Positions 55,918 through 64,000 of a DNA stretch of 64,000 nucleotides are shown here, in pieces. Origin of the DNA: Palaemon carinicauda (Eukaryota; Arthropoda; Malacostraca; Decapoda; Palaemonidae); assembly GCF_036898095.1 (NCBI RefSeq), contig NC_090729.1, positions 76,510,789-76,574,788 of the forward strand, written 5' to 3'. A model generated the notes under the pieces. It did not search any database, was not told the origin of the DNA, and saw only the letters and a list, made by a program, of their open reading frames with translations. The translations under genes were made by a program, and so were the position numbers. Positions within the stretch are counted from its first letter, which is position 1. The number at the start of each line of letters is the position of its first letter.

Positions 55918-56015
55918 GGAGGGTTCACTGGGCGGCACAGGTCCCTCGCCCAGAAATAGATTTTTCCTACGTCAAAATCCCTTTTCTGGGCTTGAACCTG
56001 TGCCGGCCAGTGAAT
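55918..56015. repeat. ICR of element 3
   Basis: CTCGCCCAGAAATAGATTTT through CAAAATCCC is the reverse complement of the left end; TTTTCTGGGCTTGAACCTG onward is the reverse complement of the right end. Confidence 0.92.
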
Positions 56016-56336
56016 ATATACAAGAGAAATGTCACCAAACTTGCAAAATAAAGGAAAAAACATAAACATAAGGGAAATACAAGTTGCTTTAATCAGAGAT
56101 GAGTGCCAAAAACAGCTATAAGGGTATCTTAAAAAAGAACATAAATCCACTTGGTAGAACCACTGTCAAAAAAGGTAAGGTATAATAATGCCGTGAGTGA
56201 TGATATATACAGATACTCAGAGGTCAAAAATGTACAAATATAGTAATAGTAATCAGGTGCAAAACCAACGAATACAAATAGGGTATAAATGAGGCAGGTA
56301 AGGGGGAGATAAAATGACAAAGAATTAATATGAGAG

Positions 56337-57460
56337 TTACCTGGGGGTAACTACACTCCCTGCAGCTACTGTAGGAAATTTAAGGGCTTCCAAATGTTTA
56401 AGGTAGTGTTTCTTGAACACTGACGGTGATTTCCACCCTGTATACCTGGAAAGGTCCGTAAAATTCATGTGGTGAAAAAAGTTCACCGAAGTAGCAACCG
56501 CTCTGATATCATGTGCAAGAGGAAAAGAGTCAGGGTTAGCTTGTTTAATAAAATACAAAATTTGTTGCCTGATCCCTTTAATGGTAATGGTACCGCCTTG
56601 TTCTCTAACGAATAGAGGCCCCGAGGAGTTAGAGGAGGTCCGGGATAAATAAGACCTAAGAGTAGTAACAGGGCACAGAGACGGATCTTGCGTGAGGGGA
56701 ACAATATTCCAGGAGGACCATCTGTTCTGAGGGTCTTCGTTCTTAGCTAAAAAGAATTTGTTAGGTGAAAGAAGGACCTCTCCCGAAGGAAGGAACTCAA
56801 TATGACCCGGGTCTCTTGACAAAGCTGCCAGTTCAGAAATTCTTGCCCCGGAAGCCAAACTCACCAGGAAAAGTGTTTTCCTGAGAAGGGGAATGTAATC
56901 ACAAGAATTGTTAATGGTATCAGAAGCCAATTTGAGTACATCATTAAGGAACCAGGTAACCGGGATAGGACGAGTAACCGGTTTCAGTCTGGCACAGGCT
57001 TTCGGAATTGAAGCTAACAAAGAGTCGGTTAAGTCTATGTTAAAACCCACTAGGAAGATCTTTTTCAAGGCAGATTTAATAGTGGTGATAGTATTGGCTG
57101 CCAGACCTGATTCTAATAAAGTTCTAAAGAAAGTGACTGTAAGGTTCAAGTTCATACAGTGTACGTCTGAGTCTATAAAAAATTTAGCCAACTTTTTAAC
57201 CGCAGAATCATATTGGCGGATGGTGGAATCCCGTTTATCTGATTCTAGGAACAGGGTGTTTTGAGGATCGATATTGGCACCATGCATGGCCGCAAACTTC
57301 ATGAAGTCCATAAAGTTAGGGCGCTCTGAATGTTTGAGAAAGCGTACACAACGCGTGTTTGTACTATCTGAGACAGAACCGGATTGGGTATCGGGTGAGG
57401 ATGTAGTCTCAACTCTCGCAGGAGAGGGTACCAATTGCTCTTGGGCCAGTTGGGTGCGAC
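56337..57460 (-). CDS. Tyrosine recombinase (YR) of element 3
   Basis: SAM-like N-terminal domain (STIRQYDSAVKKLAKFF ... GLAANTITTIKSAL). Catalytic residues: Arg in ASGARISELAALS, His and Arg in HDIRAVATS, Trp in YTGWKSPSVF, and Tyr in KKHYLKH. Stop at 56337-56339. The same frame is open upstream through the whole RT-RNase H region to about 59118 and, owing to the gag frame change, even into gag (no stop back to 61169). The translation start of the enzyme is therefore not visible. Confidence 0.92.
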
Positions 57461-59119
57461 CAAGGCTACTCGTCCCTTGAAGGATCTCAGTTTGTCTAGG
57501 ACTTTCAGTAAAAGATTCACCGGGGGAAAGAGATAAATCCTTTCCCAGATGTCCCAATTCTGTGACATGGCGTCTGTGGCGTAAGCCTGAGGGTCTAGAT
57601 TGGGAGCCACATATACTCTCAATTTGTGGTTGGACTCCGTGGCGAAGAGGTCCACTTGGAGACCCGGAACCCGAGAGAGAATCCACCGGAATGACTTTAG
57701 ATCGAATGACCATTCCGATTCTAGAGGGGAGGTCCGGGACAAGGCGTCTGCCACTACGTTCCGGACTCCCGCCAGGTGGACAGCTGAAAGACGCCAACGG
57801 TCCGAGGCTGCTAGGGAGAATATGGCTACTAGAACATGGTTCAGAGGCCCTGATTTTGATCCGCCTCTGTTGAGGCAGCGGACCACCACTTCGCTGTCGA
57901 GAACCAGACGAAGGTGTTGTCTCTTGGGTGGAGCGAGACGTTTCAGGGTTAGAAGAACTGCCATGGCCTCCAGCACATTGATGTGAAATTGGCGGAATAA
58001 GGGAGACCAAAGACCTTGAACTTTCCTGAGCTGAGAATAGCCTCCCCAACCTGATAGGGATGCGTCCGTGTGAATGATTAACTTCGGAGGCGGAAATCGA
58101 AGGGGAACTGACTTTGACAGATTGTTGGCCCTTGTCCAAGGAAGAAGTCTTTCCCGGAGAATGGGAGGAAGGCGGACTTTCCTGTCCCGGAGCTTCTGGT
58201 TCGCCCTCGAACGCCAGACACGATTGATATCTTTCAATTTTGCCTTCAGAAGTAGATCCGTCACTGAAGCGAATTGAAGGGACCCTAGGATCCTCTCTTG
58301 GAGTCGTCTGGAACTTACTTTGTCTTTTAGAAAGCGTTTGGTGTTCCTTGCAATCTCTAACCTCTTGGGTTTGGGAAGACACAGAGTATGAGATATAAGA
58401 TCCCATTGCAGGCCGAGCCATTGGAATTTTGATTTCGGAAGAAGACGGGACTTCTTGAAGTTGATCTGGAAGCCCAGGGATTGAAGGTATTGGATGACTC
58501 TGTGAGTGGCTTTTAGGCAATTTTGGGAGGTGTCTGACCAAATGAGCCAGTCGTCCAGATAGGCTACTACTTGAATCCCTTGATTTCTGAGTTCCTGAAC
58601 AGCAACTTCTGCTAACTTTGTGATGATCCTTGGGGCAATGTTGAGCCCGAAAGGCATCACCTTGAAGGAGTAACTTTTGTCCCCTAGGCGGAAGCCTAGA
58701 TACGGACGGAAGTGTCTCGCTATCGGGACGTGATAATAGGCGTCTGTAAGATCGATAGAGGTGGTGACGGCCCCACGGGGAAGTAAGGTCCGCACCTGCG
58801 AGACGGTAAGCATTCGAAACTTGTCGCATTGAATGGACAAGTTGAGAAGGGATAGGTCTAGAATCACTCTTCTCTTGTCCGAATCCTTCTTCGGGACACT
58901 GAACAGCCGACCCTGAAACTTCAGGTGTTTCGTTTCTTGTATGGCGTTCTTTTTTAACAGGTCCTGGACAAATTCGACTAGGTCCGGAGTGGAATGTTGA
59001 TGAAATCTGTTCGGAGGTGGAGGTCCTTGAATCCAACTCCACCCCAGTCCCTTGGAGATGATACTGAAAGCCCAGGGACTGAACCTCCATTTGTTGCGGA
59101 AGGCATAAAGCCTCCCCCC
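57299..59119 (-). CDS. Reverse transcriptase-RNase H of element 3
   Basis: Open from a TAG at 59120-59122 to 57299. RT motifs: FSVPKKDSDKRRVILDLS, TSIDLTDAYYHVP (A), MPFGLNIAPRI (B), VVAYLDDWLIW (C), LGLQWDLISHTL. RNase H motifs: IHTDASLSGWGG, VLEAMAVLLTL, LVLDSEVVVRCL, VVADALSR. All catalytic residues are intact. The upstream TAG results from one extra G in a seven-G run (59114-59120); in element 1 the corresponding frame reads through. No ATG near the start, so expression probably depends on gag translation. Confidence 0.9.
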   Translation of the reverse strand, partial: GGRLYAFRNKWRFSPWAFSIISKGLGWSWIQGPPPPNRFHQHSTPDLVEFVQDLLKKNAIQETKHLKFQGRLFSVPKKDSDKRRVILDLSLLNLSIQCDKFRMLTVSQVRTLLPRGAVTTSIDLTDAYYHVPIARHFRPYLGFRLGDKSYSFKVMPFGLNIAPRIITKLAEVAVQELRNQGIQVVAYLDDWLIWSDTSQNCLKATHRVIQYLQSLGFQINFKKSRLLPKSKFQWLGLQWDLISHTLCLPKPKRLEIARNTKRFLKDKVSSRRLQERILGSLQFASVTDLLLKAKLKDINRVWRSRANQKLRDRKVRLPPILRERLLPWTRANNLSKSVPLRFPPPKLIIHTDASLSGWGGYSQLRKVQGLWSPLFRQFHINVLEAMAVLLTLKRLAPPKRQHLRLVLDSEVVVRCLNRGGSKSGPLNHVLVAIFSLAASDRWRLSAVHLAGVRNVVADALSRTSPLESEWSFDLKSFRWILSRVPGLQVDLFATESNHKLRVYVAPNLDPQAYATDAMSQNWDIWERIYLFPPVNLLLKVLDKLRSFKGRVALVAPNWPKSNWYPLLRELRLHPHPIPNPVLSQIVQTRVVYAFSNIQSALTLWTS

Positions 59120-59133
59120 CTACCCGCTGCACC

Positions 59134-61211
59134 TCAGTATTGGTTTGAGGAGTTGCCTCCACGTCCGCCTCGGAAGTTCTTTCCCTTGCGAAAGAATCTA
59201 CCTCTACCTCTGTTCTGGTTTGAACCATGGTGGTAGCCTCTACCTCTATTATAACTCTGGGAAGAGCCTTGAGCCTCATAAGACTGGTTAAAGGCTGGAG
59301 AGGTGGTGGAGGCACCGGGACGCTGGCTCTTAGGGAGTAGAACGGTGACATAGTCGTCCGATGAAGGAGCCTGAGAGGTGGAAGGCTGTGCAGGAGCAGC
59401 AGGAGATGGAGGAAGAGGCTGACGGAAAACAGAGGAACTACTCTGCTGTTGCCGGAACTGGGTGGAGGTATACGGGCGGAGCTTCTTCCTACCCGGGCTT
59501 GGTAATTTGCGGGATCATACTTCCGCTTAGGAGTCAAACCCCAACGGGCTTTAAGGCTCTGATTAACCCTAGTAGCCTCTGCCAAGACTTCCTCCACAAG
59601 ATCCTCAGGGAAAAGATTTGAACCCCAGCAAGAGGACCGGATAAGTTTATTAGGCTCGTGCCTAATAGTCGCCTCAGCCAGGACGTGTTTGCGGCACCTA
59701 CGTTTAGCAATAGCAAAGTCATATAGATCGAAATATAACGACTGCAAAGTTGCCTTATTGAGAGACTTAAAGATACTCTCAGTATCATAAGTTAAGGCTA
59801 TCGACTCCGTAGACGTGGCCAAGTTCAAAGTTCGCCCAACACGTAGGCGGGAATCATACTCCTGTTTAATAAGAGATTCCGGGAGACGGGGAAGCCGTTC
59901 ACTAAACATAACTGAAGCACAGTCCGCTGTTAACTTGCCAGAAGTAAAAGTGGTATGGACATTGTCCCAACACTCATTACCTGAAGGAAGAAGGAGGGAG
60001 ATCGGATCCACCTCTCGGATGGGAGGCAAGGGCTTTTCCTCCAGAGCATATTGGAAAGCAAGCTCTGCAACCTTATTGACGCATGGAGTCACGGTGTTCT
60101 TGTCCATTAAGAACATTGTGAAAGAACTCTTATAAGGCGTCAACATGGTATTGGTGCAACCAATATCATTCAGGAACCTAGCCCAAACAGATTGGGCTTG
60201 TTCTTTTGGGAAAATGACAGTCTCTTTGGGGACCTTATCCAGCCGAACCAGAGCTTCCTCGGTAAGCCTGGCATAACCATGAAATGGAAATGCGAGACCA
60301 GGAGGAAAGAATTCAAAATCCTCTAGAGGACGAGTACCAAGACCTTCCAATGTTAACATCCCATCTGAGAATGGGGAATGAAGAGCCATGCGCCAAGGGT
60401 TATTCTTGGTAAACGGCGGAAGTTTAGAGGCATCCGGGATGAGAGAGCTTTGAACTCGCTCCGGAGCACCTTGCTCTAATGCCCCAAGTCTCTGACCAAT
60501 GTTAGAGAACATCGTGTCCATCTTGGCATGCATTTCCGACACAATCTTAGATTGCATCTCCGACACGATACGAAGCATGGCTGATTCGGAAAGGCCCGGG
60601 CTAGGAGCAGAAGTGGCTGGTTGTACTCCCGGGTCGTGAGACTTAGAGGAGGAGCCGGGAGCCTTAGATGACGGGTTTGTATTAGACTTGGAACTATGGG
60701 AAGCCTTGTGGGGCTTACGAGCTTTTGGCAAAGTTCTCGATGTAGACTTATCTTTGGGGGGAACCGGGTGTGATCGATGAGACGAATCACGGTCCCCAGA
60801 AAAACCATGGAAAGAAGAGAGATCAGATGAAGAAGAAAGAGCGGGGCTGAGGATAGGAATCTCAGCGCCGGTAACACCTGCCTCACTTACCACCCTACCT
60901 GCATCCGGATCATCCAACAACATAGGCTCAACGTCCAAGTTCATGGAAGCCACATTGTCTTCCAGATCTCCGGGGGCATCCAACGGATCTTGTTCCTGGT
61001 TGATGAATCCCACTATGGTGGCATCAATGTCGGTAATGATGGGTGCCGCAACATGCCTAGCCACAGCGGCTGAAGACTTGGCATTAGGGTAGATCATGGC
61101 ACAGTAGTCTTCAGATAGGACGTAAGGCTGTTTAGATTTCACGTTTCGGGCAAATCCCCCAACCCACACTTTCAGGGTGGCCCGAGCCGCAGTCTTCTGC
61201 TCCGGGGATGC
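59134..61211 (-). CDS. gag: Gag of element 3, second coding exon, with one frame change
   Basis: Begins in phase 0 after the intron (ASPEQKTAARATLKVWVGGF). It has an acidic part, a Ser/Lys-rich part, the helix MLRIVSEMQSKIVSEMHAKM and a Gag core (NPWRMALHSPFSDG to about ARWGLTPKRK). Near 59494 the frame shifts by one base at a GGG run. In the shifted frame the genuine Gln/Pro-rich then RGRGRFFRKGKNFRGGRGG RNA-binding tail is found, ending in TGA (59134-59136). The tail strongly resembles that of element 1, so the shift is a recent lesion or a sequencing error. Confidence 0.82.
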
Positions 61212-61345
61212 CTGAAATAATAGTGGGAATTACAAAAAGGAAGATTCCCGGCAGTCCTTCAAGACCATAGAAATCTTACTAAATAGTGTATGTATACCAA
61301 AAAAGGTAAAATAATTAGGAAGGCAACATAGCCAACGGGACTCAC
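61212..61345 (-). other. Predicted spliceosomal intron in gag of element 3
   Basis: Minus-strand donor TTCG|GTGAGTCCC at 61345 and acceptor TATTTCAG|GCATCC at 61212. The intron is 134 bp, phase 0, and joins two Gag segments that are continuous in element 1 at the aligned place (between the zinc finger and the VWV-GF block). The unspliced reading runs into a hydrophobic, unrelated sequence and a stop. Confidence 0.75.
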
Positions 61346-61516
61346 CGAATCAGATCCGAGGGTGGTGATGAGGTCAAAACAGACCATACAGTTATCAGGG
61401 TGCCAGACCACGATGTCCTCCAGCTGATCTCCGCAGAGGGCGTGAGACCTACATACAGTGTGGCCACAAGGCTGATGAAGAACAGCCGCACAAGCCGTCG
61501 TCTGACAATGCACCAT
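61346..61516 (-). CDS. gag: Gag of element 3, first coding exon: RING-like zinc finger
   Basis: 57 codons from ATG at 61516. Cys4-x4-Cys9-x7-Cys17-Gly-His19-x2-Cys22-x2-His25-x2-Cys28-x14-Cys43-x2-Cys46 matches the spacing in Gag of element 1 exactly. The ATG directly follows a second acceptor (CTTTTTATAG), so an untranslated 5' exon lies further upstream. RING-like fingers bind zinc in a cross-brace and often recruit ubiquitin-conjugating enzymes, but nucleic-acid binding is equally possible here. Confidence 0.8.
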
Positions 61517-62794
61517 CTATAAAAAGAATAGTATATGAGACACTGTAATTCTCTTAAGTAGGGGCGGGTCCGGAGGACCCGGGACTAAACATGAGTCTAA
61601 CTTAAGACTAGAGCTTAACTGTAATACTCTTAAGTAAGGGCGGGTCCGGAGGACCCGGGCCTAAACATAAGTCTAACCTAAGACTAGAGTATAGCTATCC
61701 ATTCCGGTCGAGCCGGGATCATAAAGAAGGATGCAACAAAGAATTAAGACACATGGTGTCTGATTTCCTGGAGCGAGGTTAAGCCCCGGGCCGGGAAATA
61801 AAAGTACATCCATAAACCAATACATATAGGAACTCCGGGATAGTGATCTGTCATATATAATCATATATAATCATAGGAACTGTTATAAATTAAGAGGGGG
61901 GCGGAACTGTAGATAAGAACCGCCAACAGAACCCGGAGGGTTTCGTATAACATAATAAAAGTGTGATAGGTAAATATAAAATAGGGTGCACCGGGATCCT
62001 ACTCTGTTGACCGGTGGCCAACCCGTCTAGACAGAGACGAAACCGCCGGGACACCCGGAGGACAAAGTCCATAAACACTGAACTACCCCCTCTAAAAGGA
62101 GGGAAGGCAACGGTCCCCTAAGGGAGGGGGGAGAGAAGCCTAGCCACCCACCTAGCGAGAGGGGGAGCTTGGGGGAGGATCACGTGATACGAAGCAGCAG
62201 GGCTACCAACTGACGATCCCCAAACACAGATCATACGGAGTAATAAGCACAAATATTCATTATAAAAGTAATAGCGTTGACAAATATATAAATATACACA
62301 TAAAAAATTTAGGGCAAGGCGTGCAACATAATAAATAAATCCCAAAGGACAACAACCTGATGGCTTATATAATAAAATTGCCGCCTAGTAACGAAGGTCG
62401 GCAAGCCATCTACGATACGTAACTGATATCGGCCCTAAATATGAACCACAAGGGTTCTAAACGCTAAATAATGAATATTCACAATAAAACATATAAAATT
62501 TAAACTAATAATAAAATTAATACACTTAGTAACACCGCGAGTGAAACTAAAAGCTCTCCAAACAGGAGTACCAACTGTAAGCGGAATCGAGCAAGACCGA
62601 GATGATCGAAGAGAATAAACTCCTATAATTTAAATATTAAACGATCTAGATTGCTCAAAACACAGCAAAACATAGCTTGGTACTTAACTTAGACGGTGTC
62701 TCCTGGGAAACCGATGAAGAAGCCATAATCCAGTGAAAATTAAGGCAAAACACGAGAGCACAAAAAAGCGGGTTACAACACAGGCGTGCTAAAA
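61517..62794 (-). other. 5' leader of element 3
   Basis: No gene. A 76-bp tandem duplication (about 61543-61694) carries GGGTCCGGAGGACCC twice, a short hairpin with arms GGGTCC and GGACCC. Several open frames here have no recognisable content. Confidence 0.6.
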
Positions 62795-63044
62795 AGGAGT
62801 TGGGTTCTGAGCGGATGCAGAGTTGGTGGTGCCGAGTGAGGTTGAACGGCTCTCCTCTATTGGGGTCTTTGTTGTGAATGAATCTAAATAGTGCGGGACC
62901 TCTGGATTATACGCCCAATTTTATACCGACACCAATAGGTGAGCGAGCTAGTTAACCTAGCACTCCTTTACATTTTTTCTCTGGTATATTTAGCAGTAAA
63001 TTACCTAAGAATAAGTGCTAATAGGAGCTTATTCACTGGCCGGC
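62795..63044. repeat. Right (5') ITR of element 3
   Basis: Reverse complement of 55610-55879. The end-specific tail CCGGCACAGGTTCAAGCCCA continues to about 63064. Confidence 0.92.
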
Positions 63045-63060
63045 ACAGGTTCAAGCCCAG

Positions 63061-63130
63061 AAAACGGATTTTGAGCGAAGCGAAAAATCTATTTTTTGGG
63101 TGAGATGGCCATGACGTCCTAATGGATCCA
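63061..63130. repeat. ICR of element 2, right half
   Basis: AAAACGGATTTTGAGCGAAG onward is the reverse complement of the right end of element 2; together with 55545-55583 it restores a normal ICR once element 3 is removed. Confidence 0.9.
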
Positions 63131-63204
63131 CCCTTATTTTCTATGAAAAGATCTTCACGGTTTCCCCCCCTGATCTACTGTATCTGTAGCACCTTGCTCA
63201 ACGC

Positions 63205-63545
63205 TACAAGGAATGACCGCCAGAGGGAGTTGGCGCGGTTGTCGATACGATTGTAGTAGGGGAACCAGGGTAATCTTTGTTGCGGTTACCCTTCTATTCT
63301 ACCACGTATTTCCCCTCGAGGCGTAAAGGCTATTCGGGGTGCAGATTGCCATGTGGCGTGTCAAGAATACGTCCCCTGATGATATACGATACCCTTGAGA
63401 GTAATCTTAAAGGTACTCGTGCCAGAAGTTAGAATTCTGTGAAACCTTTCGTTTGATTCTCTGGGAATATCACTGTAGTCATGTACTGTATACCCTTTGG
63501 AAGCTACTAAAGGAACCTTCCATTAGGACGTCGTGGCCATCTCGC
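63205..63545. repeat. Right ITR of element 2
   Basis: Reverse complement of 45342-45690. The end-specific tail GCCCAAAAATAGATTTTTCG to CAAAATCCG runs to 63579. Confidence 0.88.
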
Positions 63546-63582
63546 CCAAAAATAGATTTTTCGCTTCGCTCAAAATCCGTTT

Positions 63583-64000
63583 TCTTAACCTAAGAATGAT
63601 GAAAATTAGATCCTTGCAATTTAACATTATTTCTGAAATAATTAGTTTTGTTCCCGAACTCTCCACTCGAAAATTAATTATATCGCGATATGAATAAAGA
63701 GAAAGATCTAATCCCTGTTGTTTAAGTGATAGCTCGTCATGTTAAGTCAGGAGATACTGTTTTGCACTTAAATAATATCAATATAATGTTCTAAGCTGTT
63801 AAAAAGCGAAGATTCGTTGTTATATTCTGACGGCTTCAATGATGAATATCTGGAGAATCTAAAATCATGAAAATTTTCCCTATATCAAGTCCCTGGATAC
63901 ATTGCAAAAAAACATACTTAATGTTAGATCGACGTATGACACAAGAACGTGTGAAGTTAATGGTGCGTTCAGCTGCTATTCCAACGATCAGGTGGTTCGC
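63583..64000. other. Right flank without a recognisable gene
   Basis: AT-rich unique-looking DNA; nothing recognised. Confidence 0.5.

Larger units (their letters stand above)
55584..63064 (-). mobile_element. DIRS-type retrotransposon, nearly intact (element 3), nested in element 2
   Basis: It is 7.5 kb. Ends (window orientation): GGGATTTTGACGTAGGAAAA on the left, TTCAAGCCCAGAAAA on the right. ITRs of about 250-270 bp differ by one base, so insertion is recent. Coding on the minus strand: spliced gag, RT-RNase H, YR, then ICR. All catalytic motifs are present; two single-base frame changes, both at G runs, are the only visible damage. It is related to element 1 in all three proteins but clearly a separate family. 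Confidence 0.92.
45330..63582 (+). mobile_element. Decayed DIRS-type retrotransposon, family A (element 2), multiply interrupted
   Basis: The left end (TTTTGGGCTCAAGCCATGAC) and right end (CGCTTCGCTCAAAATCCG at 63579) match those of element 1. ITRs differ from each other by roughly ten positions in 350, so it is older than elements 1 and 3. The original element would be about 8-9 kb; it is lengthened by a TTAA transposon, a SINE fragment, an insert within the recombinase and element 3. All coding regions carry stops and frameshifts; most of gag is missing. Confidence 0.85.

Noticed and set aside
56337..61169. A single 1610-codon Gag-to-recombinase fusion protein
   Set aside because: The continuity arises from two single-base shifts at G runs. 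The genuine Gag tail and stop lie in another frame, and the middle third is the out-of-frame side of RT-RNase H.

Overview
The window looks like repeat-dominated nuclear DNA of an animal, most likely a decapod crustacean. It is AT-rich, has long (CT)n tracts, tRNA-derived SINEs and LINE/SINE tails ending in (AAT)n-like repeats, and above all several DIRS-type retrotransposons, which are known to be common in decapods. No complete host gene can be supported. Almost every convincing coding region belongs to a tyrosine-recombinase (YR) retrotransposon. Layout: 1-1480 holds the decayed 3' part of a DIRS-type element (family C). 3429-4745 is a foldback structure around an exact 18 x 28-bp minisatellite. 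6680-13374 and 16729-23431 are two same-orientation copies (minus strand) of a defective DIRS family (family B). Each has inverted terminal repeats (ITRs) identical within the copy but different between copies, an internal complementary region (ICR), broken recombinase and RNase H reading frames, no intact reverse transcriptase, and a 16-bp minisatellite. 27612-36374 is a DIRS element on the plus strand (family A, 'element 1') that looks intact: ITRs, Gag, RT-RNase H, YR with complete catalytic residues, poly(A) signal, ICR. 37430-37697 is an orphan terminal repeat of a related family. 38160-41170 holds a truncated LINE and two SINE-like copies sharing its 3' tail. 42050-42290 is a tRNA-like SINE. 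43590-45300 is a minus-strand copy of the family C remnant. From 45330 to 63582 lies an older, decayed family A element ('element 2'), itself hit by at least four insertions: a TTAA-flanked DNA transposon (46308-47943), a tRNA-like SINE fragment (about 50165-50325), an unclassified insert within its recombinase (about 53103-54050), and a nearly intact third DIRS element on the minus strand ('element 3', 55584-63064). Each complete DIRS unit works as Gag (particle or RNA binding), RT-RNase H (cDNA synthesis) and YR (integration of a circular intermediate), with ITRs and ICR serving as the template for circle formation. The most interesting observations are: (i) element 3 sits exactly at the circle-junction sequence inside element 2's ICR, and the two families share the core sequence there; (ii) element 3's gag carries an in-frame 134-bp spliceosomal-type intron and a second acceptor just before its ATG; (iii) both Gags begin with a RING-like zinc finger of identical spacing; (iv) the gag/YR reading frame stays open for about 600 codons across the overlapping RT-RNase H gene in two diverged elements; (v) the family B copies appear to have been mobilised in trans. 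All sequence comparisons were made by eye; no searches or alignments were run.
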